DNA of 64,000 nt, from contig CAKSWC010000002.1 of NCBI GenBank assembly GCA_934511365.1, positions 1 to 64,000 on the forward strand. Reading direction: 5' to 3'. Below, piece after piece: positions 1 through 8,616 of the stretch. The position numbers and the translations under genes were made by a program. The DNA comes from an uncultured Eubacteriales bacterium. GTDB lineage: Bacteria; Bacillota; Clostridia; Oscillospirales; Acutalibacteraceae. The notes under the pieces are model-generated. The model was not told the DNA's origin and did no database searches. It saw only the letters and a list, made by a program, of their open reading frames with translations. Position 1 is the first letter of the stretch. Each line of letters opens with the position of its first letter.

Positions 1-74
1 GTGGGAACAACAGGGCTCGAACCTGTGACCCTCTGCTTGTAAGGCAGATGCTCTCCCAGCTGAGCTATGCTCCC
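1..74 (-). tRNA. tRNA-Val (anticodon TAC)
   Basis: On the minus strand this folds as a standard cloverleaf. The acceptor stem pairs 68-74 with 3-9, the anticodon stem-loop has a 7-base loop with TAC at its centre, and the T-loop carries the usual TTCGAGC. The discriminator is A at position 2, and the 3' CCA runs off the window edge, so only its first base is present. The gene is intact apart from that edge. Confidence 0.95.
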
Positions 75-111
75 ATGATCGCCGTTGCTTGCCATCGTCG
101 GCGACTGGTAT

Positions 112-140
112 AATATATAACATTCCGGTCATTTTGTCAA
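112..140 (-). promoter_or_regulatory. promoter of tRNA-Val
   Basis: On the minus strand there is a TTGACA -35 box (135-140) and a TATATT -10 box (112-117) with a 17-base spacer, about 38 bases upstream of the tRNA 5' end. Confidence 0.75.
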
Positions 141-227
141 GAGTTTTTTCATAAATTTTTTTGCTTGATTTTGATTTTTTCTCCGCCGTTTATATCGCCG
201 CCGCCGAACGCAATTTCAGGTTTATTC

Positions 228-256
228 TTGACACTTCTCCCTTGCTCCTTTATAAT
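228..256 (+). promoter_or_regulatory. promoter of the MATE/GH3/esterase operon
   Basis: A consensus sigma-A promoter: TTGACA (228-233), a 17-base spacer, TATAAT (251-256). It lies 37 bases ahead of the first start codon. The rest of 75-227 shows no gene. Confidence 0.85.
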
Positions 257-292
257 AGTATTCTACAATATTTATAAATGGAGTAATTTTTC

Positions 293-1696
293 ATGATAAC
301 AAAATTTCTTGGGGACAAGCCGTTCTGGCGCGTCACTCTGCGGCTCGGCTTTCCCATTGCAATTCAGAATATGCTCACAAGCTCGTTCGCCATTGTTGAT
401 ACCCTCATGGTCAGCCGCCTCGGTTCAGTGGCGCTCTCCTCGGTAGGAATGGCCGGCCAGTGGAGCTGGTTCATGAGCATAATCAGCTTTGGAATCTGCT
501 CCGGAATGTCCGTTTTTGCCTCGCAGTATTGGGGAGTTGGAAACCACAAGGCAATGCGCCGCGTTCTCGGAATATCGCTTTTCTGCGTTGCGGTGCTTTC
601 CGCCGTGTTCTTTTTTCCTGCGTTCCTTGCGCCGGAGCGGGTCATTTCAATCTTTAACAAGGAAGCGGATGTTGTGCTTTCCGGCAGCAGCTATATGAGA
701 GTTGCCTGTTTTTCCTATCCGGCGGTTGTTCTGAGCGTTATTCTTTCCGGCTTTTTGCGCAACATTGAAAAGGTTCGGGTTCCAATGTATGTTTCAATGA
801 TAACAACGGTGCTCAATGCCTTTTTCAACTACGGACTGATTTTCGGAAAATTCGGGCTGCCGGAAATGGGCGTTGCCGGCGCCGCCGTTGCAACCTGCAT
901 CTCCTCCTGGTCGGGTCCGGTTCTGCTTGTTGTCATCTCCGCCTTTCAAAAGAACCAGATGGTGCGCTCACCAAGGGACATTATCTCTTTCAGGCCGCGG
1001 CATATGCTTGAATTTGCAAAGCGTGCGCTTCCCGTTGTTTTCAACGAGTCGCTCTGGTCGCTCGGAATTGTTGTTCTCAACGTCATCTATTCCAACATGG
1101 GCTATGAATACTACGCGGCCGTAACGATGGTCAAAACATTCTCAGACCTTTCGTTCGCTTTCTTTGTCGGCCTTTGCAACGCCTGCATAATCATGGTCGG
1201 AAAATCGGTAGGCTCGGGAAAAATCAAGCGCGCCGTTGAGGATGCACACAGGTTTTCCTTTGTTGTTCCGCTCATTGCCGTTTTTGTCGGCGCACTGATT
1301 GTCATCTTCCGCAGCCAGCTTGTTTCAATCTTTAACCTCGGCAACAATATCTCCGAGCTTTCAATTTCAACGGCACTGCTCATTACGCTGTTCGTTGGCT
1401 GCGAGCTTCCGGTGAAAATGATTTCATACGTTCAGGTTGTCGGAATTTTCCGCTCCGGCGGCGATACCTTTGCCGCAATGCTCTGCGATGTCGGCTCGCT
1501 CTGGGTTCTTGCAATTCCGTCTGCCTTTCTTGCGGCAAAGGTCTTTTCTCTGCCGTTCATTGCGGTGTTCATCATTGCATATCTTGCGGAGGACATTCCG
1601 AAAAGTGTTTTCTGCATTATCCGCCACCGCTCCCTCAAATGGCTCAAGCCTGTTACTGAGGAGGGTCTGCGCGGAAAGGAAGAATATTTCGGCTGA
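293..1696 (+). CDS. MATE family multidrug/Na+ (or H+) antiporter
   Basis: A 467-residue polytopic membrane protein with about 12 hydrophobic segments in two similar halves, the usual size and layout of MATE exporters. The N-terminus contains the typical 'LGFPIAIQNMLTSSFAIVD' type stretch, where the first helix enters the membrane and is followed by 'DTLMVSRLG'. Family members expel cationic drugs or metabolites using a sodium or proton gradient. The substrate cannot be read from the sequence. The start is supported by GGAG nine bases upstream and by the promoter at 228-256. The GH3 gene begins 44 bases downstream with its own AGGAGG site and no terminator between, so the two are probably co-transcribed. 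A role in exporting a product linked to glycoside cleavage is possible but speculative. Confidence 0.9.
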   Translation: MITKFLGDKPFWRVTLRLGFPIAIQNMLTSSFAIVDTLMVSRLGSVALSSVGMAGQWSWFMSIISFGICSGMSVFASQYWGVGNHKAMRRVLGISLFCVAVLSAVFFFPAFLAPERVISIFNKEADVVLSGSSYMRVACFSYPAVVLSVILSGFLRNIEKVRVPMYVSMITTVLNAFFNYGLIFGKFGLPEMGVAGAAVATCISSWSGPVLLVVISAFQKNQMVRSPRDIISFRPRHMLEFAKRALPVVFNESLWSLGIVVLNVIYSNMGYEYYAAVTMVKTFSDLSFAFFVGLCNACIIMVGKSVGSGKIKRAVEDAHRFSFVVPLIAVFVGALIVIFRSQLVSIFNLGNNISELSISTALLITLFVGCELPVKMISYVQVVGIFRSGGDTFAAMLCDVGSLWVLAIPSAFLAAKVFSLPFIAVFIIAYLAEDIPKSVFCIIRHRSLKWLKPVTEEGLRGKEEYFG

Positions 1697-1740
1697 AATT
1701 TATAAATATCACTTGCATTTTCAAAGGAGGAAATACAATC

Positions 1741-4224
1741 ATGAGTATCAAAAGAAAAGTCAAGCAGCACGTTATGCGCGGCGTTTCAGCCGTTGTTAAC
1801 GCTGTCACAGACTCCGTTGCTCAAGCCAAAGCCGGCGCAGGCAGCGGAGAAAGCTCGAGCGATGAGCTGCGCTCACTCTGCCGGAAAGCGGGCGCCGAAG
1901 GCATTGTTCTCCTCAAAAACGAGGGGAAGGTTCTTCCCCTTTCAAAAGAGAGGGTTGTTTCCGTTTTCGGCCGGGTTCAAAAGAACTGGTTCTATGTCGG
2001 CTACGGCTCCGGCGGTGATGTCAACGCGCCGTATAAAATCAGCCTGCTTGACGGACTGAGGGCGAACGGGAACATCACCGTTAACGAGGAGCTTGCCTCT
2101 CTTTATGAAACCTGGTGCGCAAAAAATGTTCCTGATGAGGGCTTTTGGGGCAACTGGCCAATGTGCTATGAAGAAATGCCGATTTCCAAAAAGACCGTTC
2201 AAAAGGCCGCCGAAAAAAGCGACACCGCCATTGTTGCAATCGGCAGAGCGGCCGGAGAGGACAGGGAAAACACCCTCACCGAGGGCAGCTACTACCTCAC
2301 GGCGGAGGAGCGCTCCCTTCTTTCAAAGGTCTGCTCCGCTTTCAGAAAAACCGTTGTTGTTCTTGACTGCGGAAGCATTATGGATATGTCATGGGTCAAT
2401 GAATTTTCCGTTTCCGCCTTGCTCTATGTCTGGCAGGACGGAATGGAAAGCGGAAACTGCGTTGCAGACGTTCTTTCCGGTGATGTTACTCCGAGCGGAA
2501 AGCTTGCAGACACAATAGCCGAAAAATATTCCTGCTATCCGTCGGCGAGGTTCTTCGGCGGCAGAAAATTCAATAATTACACCGAGGACATCTATGTAGG
2601 CTATAGATATTTTGAAACTTTCAAAAAAGACAGGGTGCTTTTCCCGTTCGGCTTCGGCCTTTCATACACACGCTTTGAAGCCAGGGTAACACGAGTCACC
2701 CGTTCGGACAGAATTTTTAACCTCTGGGCCGATATCACAAACATCGGAGAAAGAAGCGGAAAATATGTCGGCGAGCTTTATCTTTCCGCGCCTCAGGGTG
2801 TTCTTGGAAAGCCGTCAAGAGTTCTTGTTGCCTATGAAAAAACAAAAACTCTTGAACCGGGAGAAACTCAAAAGCTGAAGCTCTGCTTCAACATTGCCGA
2901 TTTTGCGTCATATGACGACAGCGGAAGAACCGGCAATGAATTCTGCTATGTTCTTGAAAAAGGCGAATACAAGCTCTTTTTCGGCGCCGATGTCCGCTCG
3001 GCGGCTGAAATCAAAAGCTTCACGCTTGGCCGCACGGTCGTTACCGAAAGGCTCGGTCAGGTTTCGGCTCCCGACCCGAAGAAACCGTTCGACCGGCTGA
3101 AAGCTGCGGCGGACGAAGGCGGAAACATCAAAGCCGTTCTTGAGCGCGCACCGGCAATGAAAGCCTCGCTCAAAAAAAGGATTCTTGAAAATCTTCCGCA
3201 AACGCTTGAGTTTACGGGAGACAAAGGCTATAAGCTTGAGGACGTTAAAAACGGAAAGGTCACTCTTGAAAGCTTCACCGCCCAGCTCTCGTTCGATGAA
3301 CTTGAGGCAATCACACGCGGCGGCTACATCATGAACAATCCCCTCGGTGCAAAGGGTAATGCCGGCGTAATGGGCGGCGTTCTCCCCTCGCTCAGAGAGA
3401 AGGGCGTTCCCCCGGTCACAACAACGGACGGCCCGAGCGGAATCAGACTTGCCGCAACCTGCTCCCTGCTTCCGAACGGCGCGGCGCTCGCCTGCTCGTT
3501 CAACAAGGAGCTTGTTAAAGAGCTTTTCTCGGAATTTGCAAAAGAAATGCTCGCCCGCGGCAGCGACATTATTCTTGCACCCGGAATGAACATTCACCGC
3601 AATCCCCTTTGCGGCCGCAATTTTGAATACTTCTCGGAAGATCCGCTCCTTTCCGGTCTGACGGCGGCGGCTGTTGTTTCCGGAGTTCAGGAAAACGGAC
3701 TTTCCGCCTGCCCGAAGCATTTTGCCTGCAACAATCAGGAGACGAACCGTACTCACAACGACTCGCGCGTTTCCGAGCGTGCATTGCGCGAGATATATCT
3801 CAAATGCTTTGAATTCTGCGTCAAGACGGCTAAACCTAAAAACATCATGACCTCATATAACCTCATAAACGGCGTCTGGAGCCATTACAACTATGACCTT
3901 GTTACAACCGTTCTCAGGAAAGAATGGGGCTATGAGGGCAATGTTATGACCGACTGGTGGATGCAAAAAGACGAAAGCCATGAGTTCCCCGGAATAACCG
4001 ATCAGGGATACAGAGTCAGAGCCGGCGTTGACGTGCTCATGCCCGGCGGCGCAAGAGTTGGAAAAAGGAAGCCGGACGGAACGCTTAAAAAGAGCGTTAA
4101 AAACGGCCTCACCCTCGGCGAAATTCAGGACTGCGCAATGCACGTTTTGAAAATGGCGATGGAAAACAAGCTTTCAAGATATGATTTCAAGGCTGAAAAA
4201 GCTGAAGCCGTAAAGGAGAAATAA
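1741..4224 (+). CDS. glycoside hydrolase family 3, reversed domain order (beta-glucosidase-like)
   Basis: An 827-residue GH3 enzyme whose domains run in the opposite order to classical GH3 proteins. The alpha/beta-sandwich domain comes first (about residues 35-310, ending in the hallmark FPFGFGLSYTRF at 301). An FN3-like domain follows (about 313-400), then the (beta/alpha)8 barrel at the C-terminus (about 505-800). The barrel has the substrate-binding KHF motif (K659-H660) and the nucleophile motif VMTDWW with Asp738. Reversed GH3 enzymes of this kind are known from Ruminococcus albus-type beta-glucosidases. No signal peptide is seen, so it probably acts in the cytoplasm on imported oligosaccharides or glycosides. 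The RBS is AAAGGAGG. Its stop overlaps the next start as TAATG, indicating translational coupling with the esterase-like gene. The exact sugar specificity is unknown. Confidence 0.93.
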   Translation: MSIKRKVKQHVMRGVSAVVNAVTDSVAQAKAGAGSGESSSDELRSLCRKAGAEGIVLLKNEGKVLPLSKERVVSVFGRVQKNWFYVGYGSGGDVNAPYKISLLDGLRANGNITVNEELASLYETWCAKNVPDEGFWGNWPMCYEEMPISKKTVQKAAEKSDTAIVAIGRAAGEDRENTLTEGSYYLTAEERSLLSKVCSAFRKTVVVLDCGSIMDMSWVNEFSVSALLYVWQDGMESGNCVADVLSGDVTPSGKLADTIAEKYSCYPSARFFGGRKFNNYTEDIYVGYRYFETFKKDRVLFPFGFGLSYTRFEARVTRVTRSDRIFNLWADITNIGERSGKYVGELYLSAPQGVLGKPSRVLVAYEKTKTLEPGETQKLKLCFNIADFASYDDSGRTGNEFCYVLEKGEYKLFFGADVRSAAEIKSFTLGRTVVTERLGQVSAPDPKKPFDRLKAAADEGGNIKAVLERAPAMKASLKKRILENLPQTLEFTGDKGYKLEDVKNGKVTLESFTAQLSFDELEAITRGGYIMNNPLGAKGNAGVMGGVLPSLREKGVPPVTTTDGPSGIRLAATCSLLPNGAALACSFNKELVKELFSEFAKEMLARGSDIILAPGMNIHRNPLCGRNFEYFSEDPLLSGLTAAAVVSGVQENGLSACPKHFACNNQETNRTHNDSRVSERALREIYLKCFEFCVKTAKPKNIMTSYNLINGVWSHYNYDLVTTVLRKEWGYEGNVMTDWWMQKDESHEFPGITDQGYRVRAGVDVLMPGGARVGKRKPDGTLKKSVKNGLTLGEIQDCAMHVLKMAMENKLSRYDFKAEKAEAVKEK

Positions 4225-5144
4225 TGGATATTTTTAAACCGATACTTTTAAAATTCTGGAAAATTACCGAGAGGAACGATGATAAGCGCATAGCCTCGCA
4301 AACACCGACTCCCGGTATCACACAAATAACCGACATTCCGTATATGGATGACTCGATGAAAGAGCACCTGCTTGATATCTACTATCCGGAAAACACGGAA
4401 GAAAAGCTCCCCGTGATTGTTGACATCCACGGCGGCGGCTGGCTTTACGGATATAAGGAGATCAACAAGTATTACTGCCTGAAGCTTGCCGAAAAAGGCT
4501 TTCTTGTTGCCTCCATCAACTATCGCCTTGCACGCAATTTTCAATTCATCGACCAGATTGCAGACGCATTTTCCGCCTTTTCATGGCTTTTTGAAAACCT
4601 CAAAAACTATCCGGCGGACACGAACAACATTTTCCTTGTCGGTGACAGCGCCGGCGGACAGATAGTCTCCATCTGCGCGGCAATCTGCAAGAACAAAAAG
4701 ATGCAGGAGGATTTCGGCGTCACTCCATCGCTTAGCTTCAAAGCAATCGGCGCAATCTGTCCGGCGGTTGACCTCATTTCACCAAACTTCATGATGAACG
4801 TCAACCTCAAGTCCCTCCTTGGAGACAAGCCCAAAGAAAATCCGCTTTATAAATACATGGATTATGAAAATGTTGCCTATCTCGGACTCGCTCCGTTTTA
4901 TATTGTTACGGCGAACGGGGACTTCCTTAAAAAGCAGGCACAGAAGCTCAAAAAGGTTCTTGACCGCCACGGCGTTGAAAATGTTTTTTACTACTATGAC
5001 GAAACCGTTGACGGAAAGAAGCTTCCCCACGTTTTCAGCGTTGTTAACCCTTACACCGTCCCGGCGGCAAAGGAGATTCAAACAATGACGGACTTTTTCA
5101 AAAGCAAAATCAAAACCGGCGCAACCGCGGTGTCCATTAGATAG
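4224..5144 (+). CDS. alpha/beta hydrolase, HSL/carboxylesterase type
   Basis: A 306-residue alpha/beta hydrolase. The oxyanion-hole motif is HGGGW (from H69), the nucleophile elbow is GDSAGG (Ser142), and the likely acid and base are Asp233 (NGDFLKK) and His269 (LPHVF), giving a complete triad. This fits the hormone-sensitive-lipase/BD-FAE-like esterases that remove acyl or acetyl groups from small esters or decorated sugars. No signal peptide is visible. It starts inside the GH3 stop codon (TAATG, one-base overlap) with RBS AAAGGAGAA, so the two proteins are made together and may act on the same acylated glycoside. The substrate is inferred from context only. Confidence 0.88.
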   Translation: MDIFKPILLKFWKITERNDDKRIASQTPTPGITQITDIPYMDDSMKEHLLDIYYPENTEEKLPVIVDIHGGGWLYGYKEINKYYCLKLAEKGFLVASINYRLARNFQFIDQIADAFSAFSWLFENLKNYPADTNNIFLVGDSAGGQIVSICAAICKNKKMQEDFGVTPSLSFKAIGAICPAVDLISPNFMMNVNLKSLLGDKPKENPLYKYMDYENVAYLGLAPFYIVTANGDFLKKQAQKLKKVLDRHGVENVFYYYDETVDGKKLPHVFSVVNPYTVPAAKEIQTMTDFFKSKIKTGATAVSIR

Positions 5145-5152
5145 CTGGATTC

Positions 5153-5192
5153 CACTTGGAACTTAAGTGCAAATGCACCTAAGTTCCAAGTG
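5153..5192. repeat. 18-bp inverted repeat, 4-base loop
   Basis: The arms 5153-5170 and 5175-5192 are complementary over 18 bp with one mismatch, separated by AAAT. There is no T-run on either side, so it is not a typical intrinsic terminator. It sits exactly between the esterase stop and the DUF4143 remnant. Confidence 0.8.
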
Positions 5193-5222
5193 AGTGATTG
5201 TTAAGATTGTTGAAACGAGTGC

Positions 5223-5480
5223 ATGAAAAAGGTCAAAAAAAAGTGCGAGATAGATTTTGCATTAAACAAGGGTTCTAAAAAATACTATATTCAATCCGCA
5301 CTGAATGTTTCGGAACCGTCAAAACTTGAAACCGAACTCAGACCTTTGAAGAACACCAAGGATTTCTTCAAGAAGATTGTTATCAGCAAAATCTCAATGA
5401 AGCGTTGGACGGATGAGGACGGAATACTTCATCTTGGGCTTTACGAGTTTCTGATGAATGAAAATTCCCTTGAATTATAA
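5223..5480 (+). pseudogene. C-terminal remnant of an AAA/DUF4143 ATP-binding protein
   Basis: An 85-residue frame resembling the extreme C-terminus of the AAA_14/DUF4143 family. These proteins are normally about 400 residues and end in a segment containing 'CEIDFALNKGSKKYYIQSA' followed by 'FFKKIVISK' and a final 'GILHLGLYEFLMN' block. The P-loop ATPase part is absent: an in-frame stop lies 4 codons upstream, and the space before it is the 18-bp inverted repeat and the esterase gene. No good RBS precedes the ATG. It looks like a deletion remnant that kept only the tail. The family match is from memory of its pattern, so it should be checked by profile search. It might still be expressed as a small protein. 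Confidence 0.6.
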
Positions 5481-5487
5481 AGCAAAC

Positions 5488-5516
5488 AAAAAAGGCACTT
5501 CCGAAGAAGTGCCTTT
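5488..5516 (-). terminator. intrinsic terminator of tRNA-Thr
   Basis: Read on the minus strand, an 11-bp stem (5491-5501 with 5506-5516) closes a TTCG tetraloop and is followed by six T residues. It directly abuts the tRNA 3' CCA. Confidence 0.9.
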
Positions 5517-5591
5517 GGAGCTACTGGTCGGACTCGAACCGACGACCTGCGCATTACGAATGCGCTGCTCTACCAACTGAGCCACAGTAGC
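5516..5591 (-). tRNA. tRNA-Thr (anticodon CGT)
   Basis: A minus-strand cloverleaf: the 7-bp acceptor stem pairs 5585-5591 with 5520-5526, the anticodon loop is TTCGTAA with anticodon CGT, and the T-arm is normal. The discriminator is T, and the 3' CCA is encoded (5516-5518). Confidence 0.95.
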
Positions 5592-5630
5592 GCCTGATAT
5601 TCACCGGGTTTTTGCACCCGACAGGTAAAC

Positions 5631-5659
5631 ACTATAACACAAAAAGACAAAAATGTAAA
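5631..5659 (-). promoter_or_regulatory. promoter of tRNA-Thr
   Basis: On the minus strand: TTTACA (5654-5659), a 17-base spacer, TATAGT (5631-5636), about 40 bases upstream of the tRNA. Confidence 0.7.
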
Positions 5660-5742
5660 GAGTTTTTTTGTTTTATTTTAAAGTAACCGCCAATTAGCCG
5701 CTAAGCACAAATCTCGGCGGCATATTTGCGCGCTCAATTCAG

Positions 5743-6726
5743 TCATCTGTTACTTAGTTTCTGCCTGATATCGCTTCCGATAAGCAGCGCCCGCTCGCTT
5801 CCTCCGATTATTCTTGAGGCAACACGCTGAGAATAGCGTTCCTCAAGCTCGCCAAGCGTGAGATTGGTGTTGATTATCATTGGGAGAGAGGCATTGAGCC
5901 GCGTGTTGACAATGTTATAGAGCGCAGCAACTGTGAACTGGGTTGAAAACTCCGCGCCGAGGTCGTCAATCACCAAAAGGTCGCTTTCAAAAAGGCGGTC
6001 GTTAATGCTTTCTTCAATGCGCTCGCGCGAAAATTGCTCTTTTTGGAGTGCGTCCATAATTTTGTGAATACTCGCGTAATAGACATCAAAGCCGCGGTCA
6101 ATCACCCTTCCGGCAATGGCAAGCGAAAGGTGGGTCTTTCCAACTCCGGTCTTTCCGGTCATGATGATATTCCGGCTCGAACGGGAAAACTCATCGGCAT
6201 ATTTTTGGCAGAACCTAAGCGTACCCTGAGCAATAAGGCGCGGACTTACTCCGTATGCCGAGTCGGTTTCGTCTGAATAATAGCCGACGTCAAAAGAATC
6301 AAAGGTGCATTTTTCCATGCTTGCAGAAACACCGAGCTCATCCTTGGCCGCCTTTTTGAGCAGGTCAAGATAGCACCGACAATAGTAGCCGCCGTGTGTG
6401 CCCGTGTCCTTGCAAAGCGGGCAGGTATATTTCACCTCAAGATAATCCTCCGGAAGACCGACGGAAGAAAGCAGCGCTCTGCGCTTATCCTGCGCTTCAA
6501 GATTCTTTTGAGAGAGTGAAAGGACATACTGCTCGGCGTCCTTCCCCATTGAAACGCTTTTTATAACATCGGCGGCAAAACGCGCCATGTCGCGCTCGGT
6601 TTCAGCAATTTCCGGACAGAGGGCGACCGCGGCGGCGTGCCGCTTTTCCTGCTCGTTTTCGGCCTTTTTCCGTCTGTTTTCAAGAATGTTTTTCGCCGTG
6701 ATGTATACGCTTCTTCTGTATGCCAT
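5743..6726 (-). CDS. DnaC/DnaI-type replicative helicase loader ATPase
   Basis: A 327-residue AAA+ protein of the DnaC/IstB class. Walker A is GKTGVGKTH (from residue 191) and Walker B is LLVIDDLGAE (about 250-259). The N-terminal half has a cysteine cluster, CPLC then CRC (C102, C105, C116, C118), a zinc-binding pattern common in Clostridial DnaC/DnaI loaders. The protein loads the replicative helicase DnaB/DnaC onto DNA during initiation and restart. It follows the DnaD-type gene by 18 bases, the usual DnaD-DnaC pairing of Firmicute primosomes, and is the last gene of the minus-strand run starting at 12156. The family is clear. IstB transposon ATPases are excluded by the absence of any transposase nearby. 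Confidence 0.93.
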   Translation of the reverse strand: MAYRRSVYITAKNILENRRKKAENEQEKRHAAAVALCPEIAETERDMARFAADVIKSVSMGKDAEQYVLSLSQKNLEAQDKRRALLSSVGLPEDYLEVKYTCPLCKDTGTHGGYYCRCYLDLLKKAAKDELGVSASMEKCTFDSFDVGYYSDETDSAYGVSPRLIAQGTLRFCQKYADEFSRSSRNIIMTGKTGVGKTHLSLAIAGRVIDRGFDVYYASIHKIMDALQKEQFSRERIEESINDRLFESDLLVIDDLGAEFSTQFTVAALYNIVNTRLNASLPMIINTNLTLGELEERYSQRVASRIIGGSERALLIGSDIRQKLSNR

Positions 6727-6744
6727 TTTTCCGACCCGCTTTCA

Positions 6745-7842
6745 TCACTGATTTTCGTCCTCAAGATATTTCAAACCGACAATGTTTTTGTCAAATTCTT
6801 TAAGGTCATACGATGCATCGCTCGAAAAGACCCCCTGCTTGGGCTTTGAAGCGCCGCCGGACTTTCTGAAGTTGTTCTCGCTCCATTTTTCCTGCTCGCG
6901 CTCTGCGTCCGAGGGCGATTTTACGCCCTTTTCGTGCCAGTTTTTCAAAACCTTGTTCATATATTCAAGGTTCATTTTTCCCGTGTTGTCAATGCATATT
7001 TCATACGCAAGAGATATCATTTCAACCGAAAAAGAAAACTCTTTTTTCCAGAGTGTAAGGAATTTTTTCTGCTTTGCGGTCGGGTTAGGGTTCTTGACCC
7101 CCGTCAGCGCCTTAAAGCTTTTCCAAAGCTCGTCCGTTTCGTTCTGCTCACTGATATATTCCTCGGCGGCGTCAATGGTAACAATTTCCTTTTCGCTCCA
7201 CTCTTTGCCGATTGTTGCTATGTATTTATAGCCGGTTTTGCCCCTTTTGACCGCGTATTCAAGCAGCATGAGAATCACCTCAACGGGCAGGTCATAGCTG
7301 TCATGGAGCATGATGAGGATCGACTGACCCTCATAGCCTATCGTTTTTCCGAGCACATTCTGAGCCTCGGCAAAAAGGAGTCTGAACTCCTCGCACTCGC
7401 GGCAGCGGATTGCAATCTGCTCGTGACTCGGGCGCGATATCGGAAGGTCCGGAACAACCTTTTTTTCCGCCCTTTCCGGTTCTTGTTTTGAAAAAGCCGC
7501 AGCCGGGAGCACCGCAGTCTCAGCCGGTTTTTCCGCTTTTTGCGCAGGTTCGGCTTCTTTCGGCTGCTCTGTTTTTCCGGCCATGGGAGCAGGCTTTTCG
7601 CCGTCTCTTATGACGAGTCCGCGCTCACACCAAAAAATCAACGCATCGCAGACGTCTCCCCTGTCTGCGCCGAGTGCGTCTGCAATGGCCTCGCATGAGG
7701 TGTCCGCGGCTCCGGCGTTGCAGTAAAGATATAAAAGCGCCTTGAGCTGGACGGCGCCGGCAAGACGCAGGTTGTTTTTGACAACGGCTTTCGGAAGAAC
7801 AAAAACGTCTGCATAGGCCGCGGGATTGATTTTAAAGTTCAT
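6745..7842 (-). CDS. DnaD/DnaB-like replication initiation (primosomal) protein
   Basis: A 365-residue protein with a winged-helix-like N-terminus (about 5-80), a low-complexity Ala/Pro/Glu/Lys linker (about 82-130), and two successive DnaD/DnaB_2-type domains. The first, about 150-220, carries the typical 'GYKYIATIGKEW' segment; the second, about 238-320, ends with a 'LEYMNKVLKNWHEKG' block. Such proteins bridge DnaA or PriA to helicase loading. The pairing with the DnaC-type gene immediately downstream supports a primosome role. It sits 15 bases downstream of the polysaccharide exporter ATPase gene with no terminator between, so it is probably expressed from the surface-polysaccharide promoter or an undetected internal one. 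Confidence 0.9.
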   Translation of the reverse strand: MNFKINPAAYADVFVLPKAVVKNNLRLAGAVQLKALLYLYCNAGAADTSCEAIADALGADRGDVCDALIFWCERGLVIRDGEKPAPMAGKTEQPKEAEPAQKAEKPAETAVLPAAAFSKQEPERAEKKVVPDLPISRPSHEQIAIRCRECEEFRLLFAEAQNVLGKTIGYEGQSILIMLHDSYDLPVEVILMLLEYAVKRGKTGYKYIATIGKEWSEKEIVTIDAAEEYISEQNETDELWKSFKALTGVKNPNPTAKQKKFLTLWKKEFSFSVEMISLAYEICIDNTGKMNLEYMNKVLKNWHEKGVKSPSDAEREQEKWSENNFRKSGGASKPKQGVFSSDASYDLKEFDKNIVGLKYLEDENQ

Positions 7843-7857
7843 TGCTTTCTTTCCATC

Positions 7858-8601
7858 TTACTTATTGAGCGTCATGCTCTGATATATTTTGCTGATTTCG
7901 GTGCTGTCTCCGGCGGCAATCATCTGGCCGTGGTCAAGGATAATCGCTTTGTTGCAAATTTCCTCAACCTTGTCCGTGCTGTGCGAAACATAAAGAACCG
8001 TTACACCGTCACCCATCATGTTTTCAATTCTTTTTTGGCTCTTTGCTCTGAACGCGGCGTCTCCAACGCTCAAAACCTCGTCAAGAATGAGAACGTCCGG
8101 CTTGACCGCGGTTGCAATCGCAAAGCCGAGGCGCGCCCTCATGCCCGAGGAATAGCCCTTGAGCGGAGCGTCAATGAAGTCCTCAAGCTCGGCGAACTCA
8201 ACAATTTCGTCATACTTTTTTTCAATAAATTTTCTTGAAAAGCCCATTGTTGCGGCGTAAAGAAAAACATTTTCCCGTCCGCTGTAATTTCCGTCAAAAC
8301 CGGCTCCAAGTTCAAGCATCGGAGCAACAACGCCCTCAACCCGAACCGAGCCCTGGGTCGGCTTCAAAACGCCGGCGATAACTTTAAGAAGGGTGCTTTT
8401 TCCGGCTCCGTTGAAGCCGAGGATTCCGACTCTGTCGCCCTTTTCAACCTTAAAGCTGACATCGCGCAGCGCCCAAAACTCCATGAAATGAAGCTGATGC
8501 TTAACAAGGCGGATAAAATATTCCTTGGCGTTATCCACGCCCTCTTTATTGATGTTGAACTTCATGCTGACATGATTGACTTCAACTGCATAATTACTCA
8601 A
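7858..8601 (-). CDS. polysaccharide/teichoic acid ABC exporter, ATP-binding subunit (TagH/Wzt-like)
   Basis: A 247-residue ABC ATPase. Walker A is GFNGAGKST (62-70), the signature is YSSGMRARL (150 onward) and Walker B is VLILDEVLSVGD (about 170-181). The LDEVLSVGD wording and the YSSGM signature are typical of the TagH/Wzt/KpsT group, which powers export of lipid-linked cell-surface polymers. There is no C-terminal carbohydrate-binding extension, so it is of the short TagH-core/KpsT length. It lies 15 bases downstream of its permease. Together with the neighbouring glycosyltransferases it should export the polymer they build. Confidence 0.93.
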   Translation of the reverse strand: MSNYAVEVNHVSMKFNINKEGVDNAKEYFIRLVKHQLHFMEFWALRDVSFKVEKGDRVGILGFNGAGKSTLLKVIAGVLKPTQGSVRVEGVVAPMLELGAGFDGNYSGRENVFLYAATMGFSRKFIEKKYDEIVEFAELEDFIDAPLKGYSSGMRARLGFAIATAVKPDVLILDEVLSVGDAAFRAKSQKRIENMMGDGVTVLYVSHSTDKVEEICNKAIILDHGQMIAAGDSTEISKIYQSMTLNK

Positions 8602-8616
8602 AGGAATCCCTCTTTC

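Noticed and set aside
1111..1383. 90-codon minus-strand frame inside the MATE gene
   Set aside because: It is opposite conserved transmembrane sequence and has no start signal.
2908..3756. 282-codon minus-strand frame inside the GH3 gene
   Set aside because: It lies opposite conserved GH3 barrel sequence with clear motifs, has no RBS and no family features. Shadow frame.
5743..6726. IstB transposition ATPase
   Set aside because: No transposase or inverted repeats nearby; the DnaD-type gene directly upstream and the cysteine cluster fit a helicase loader.
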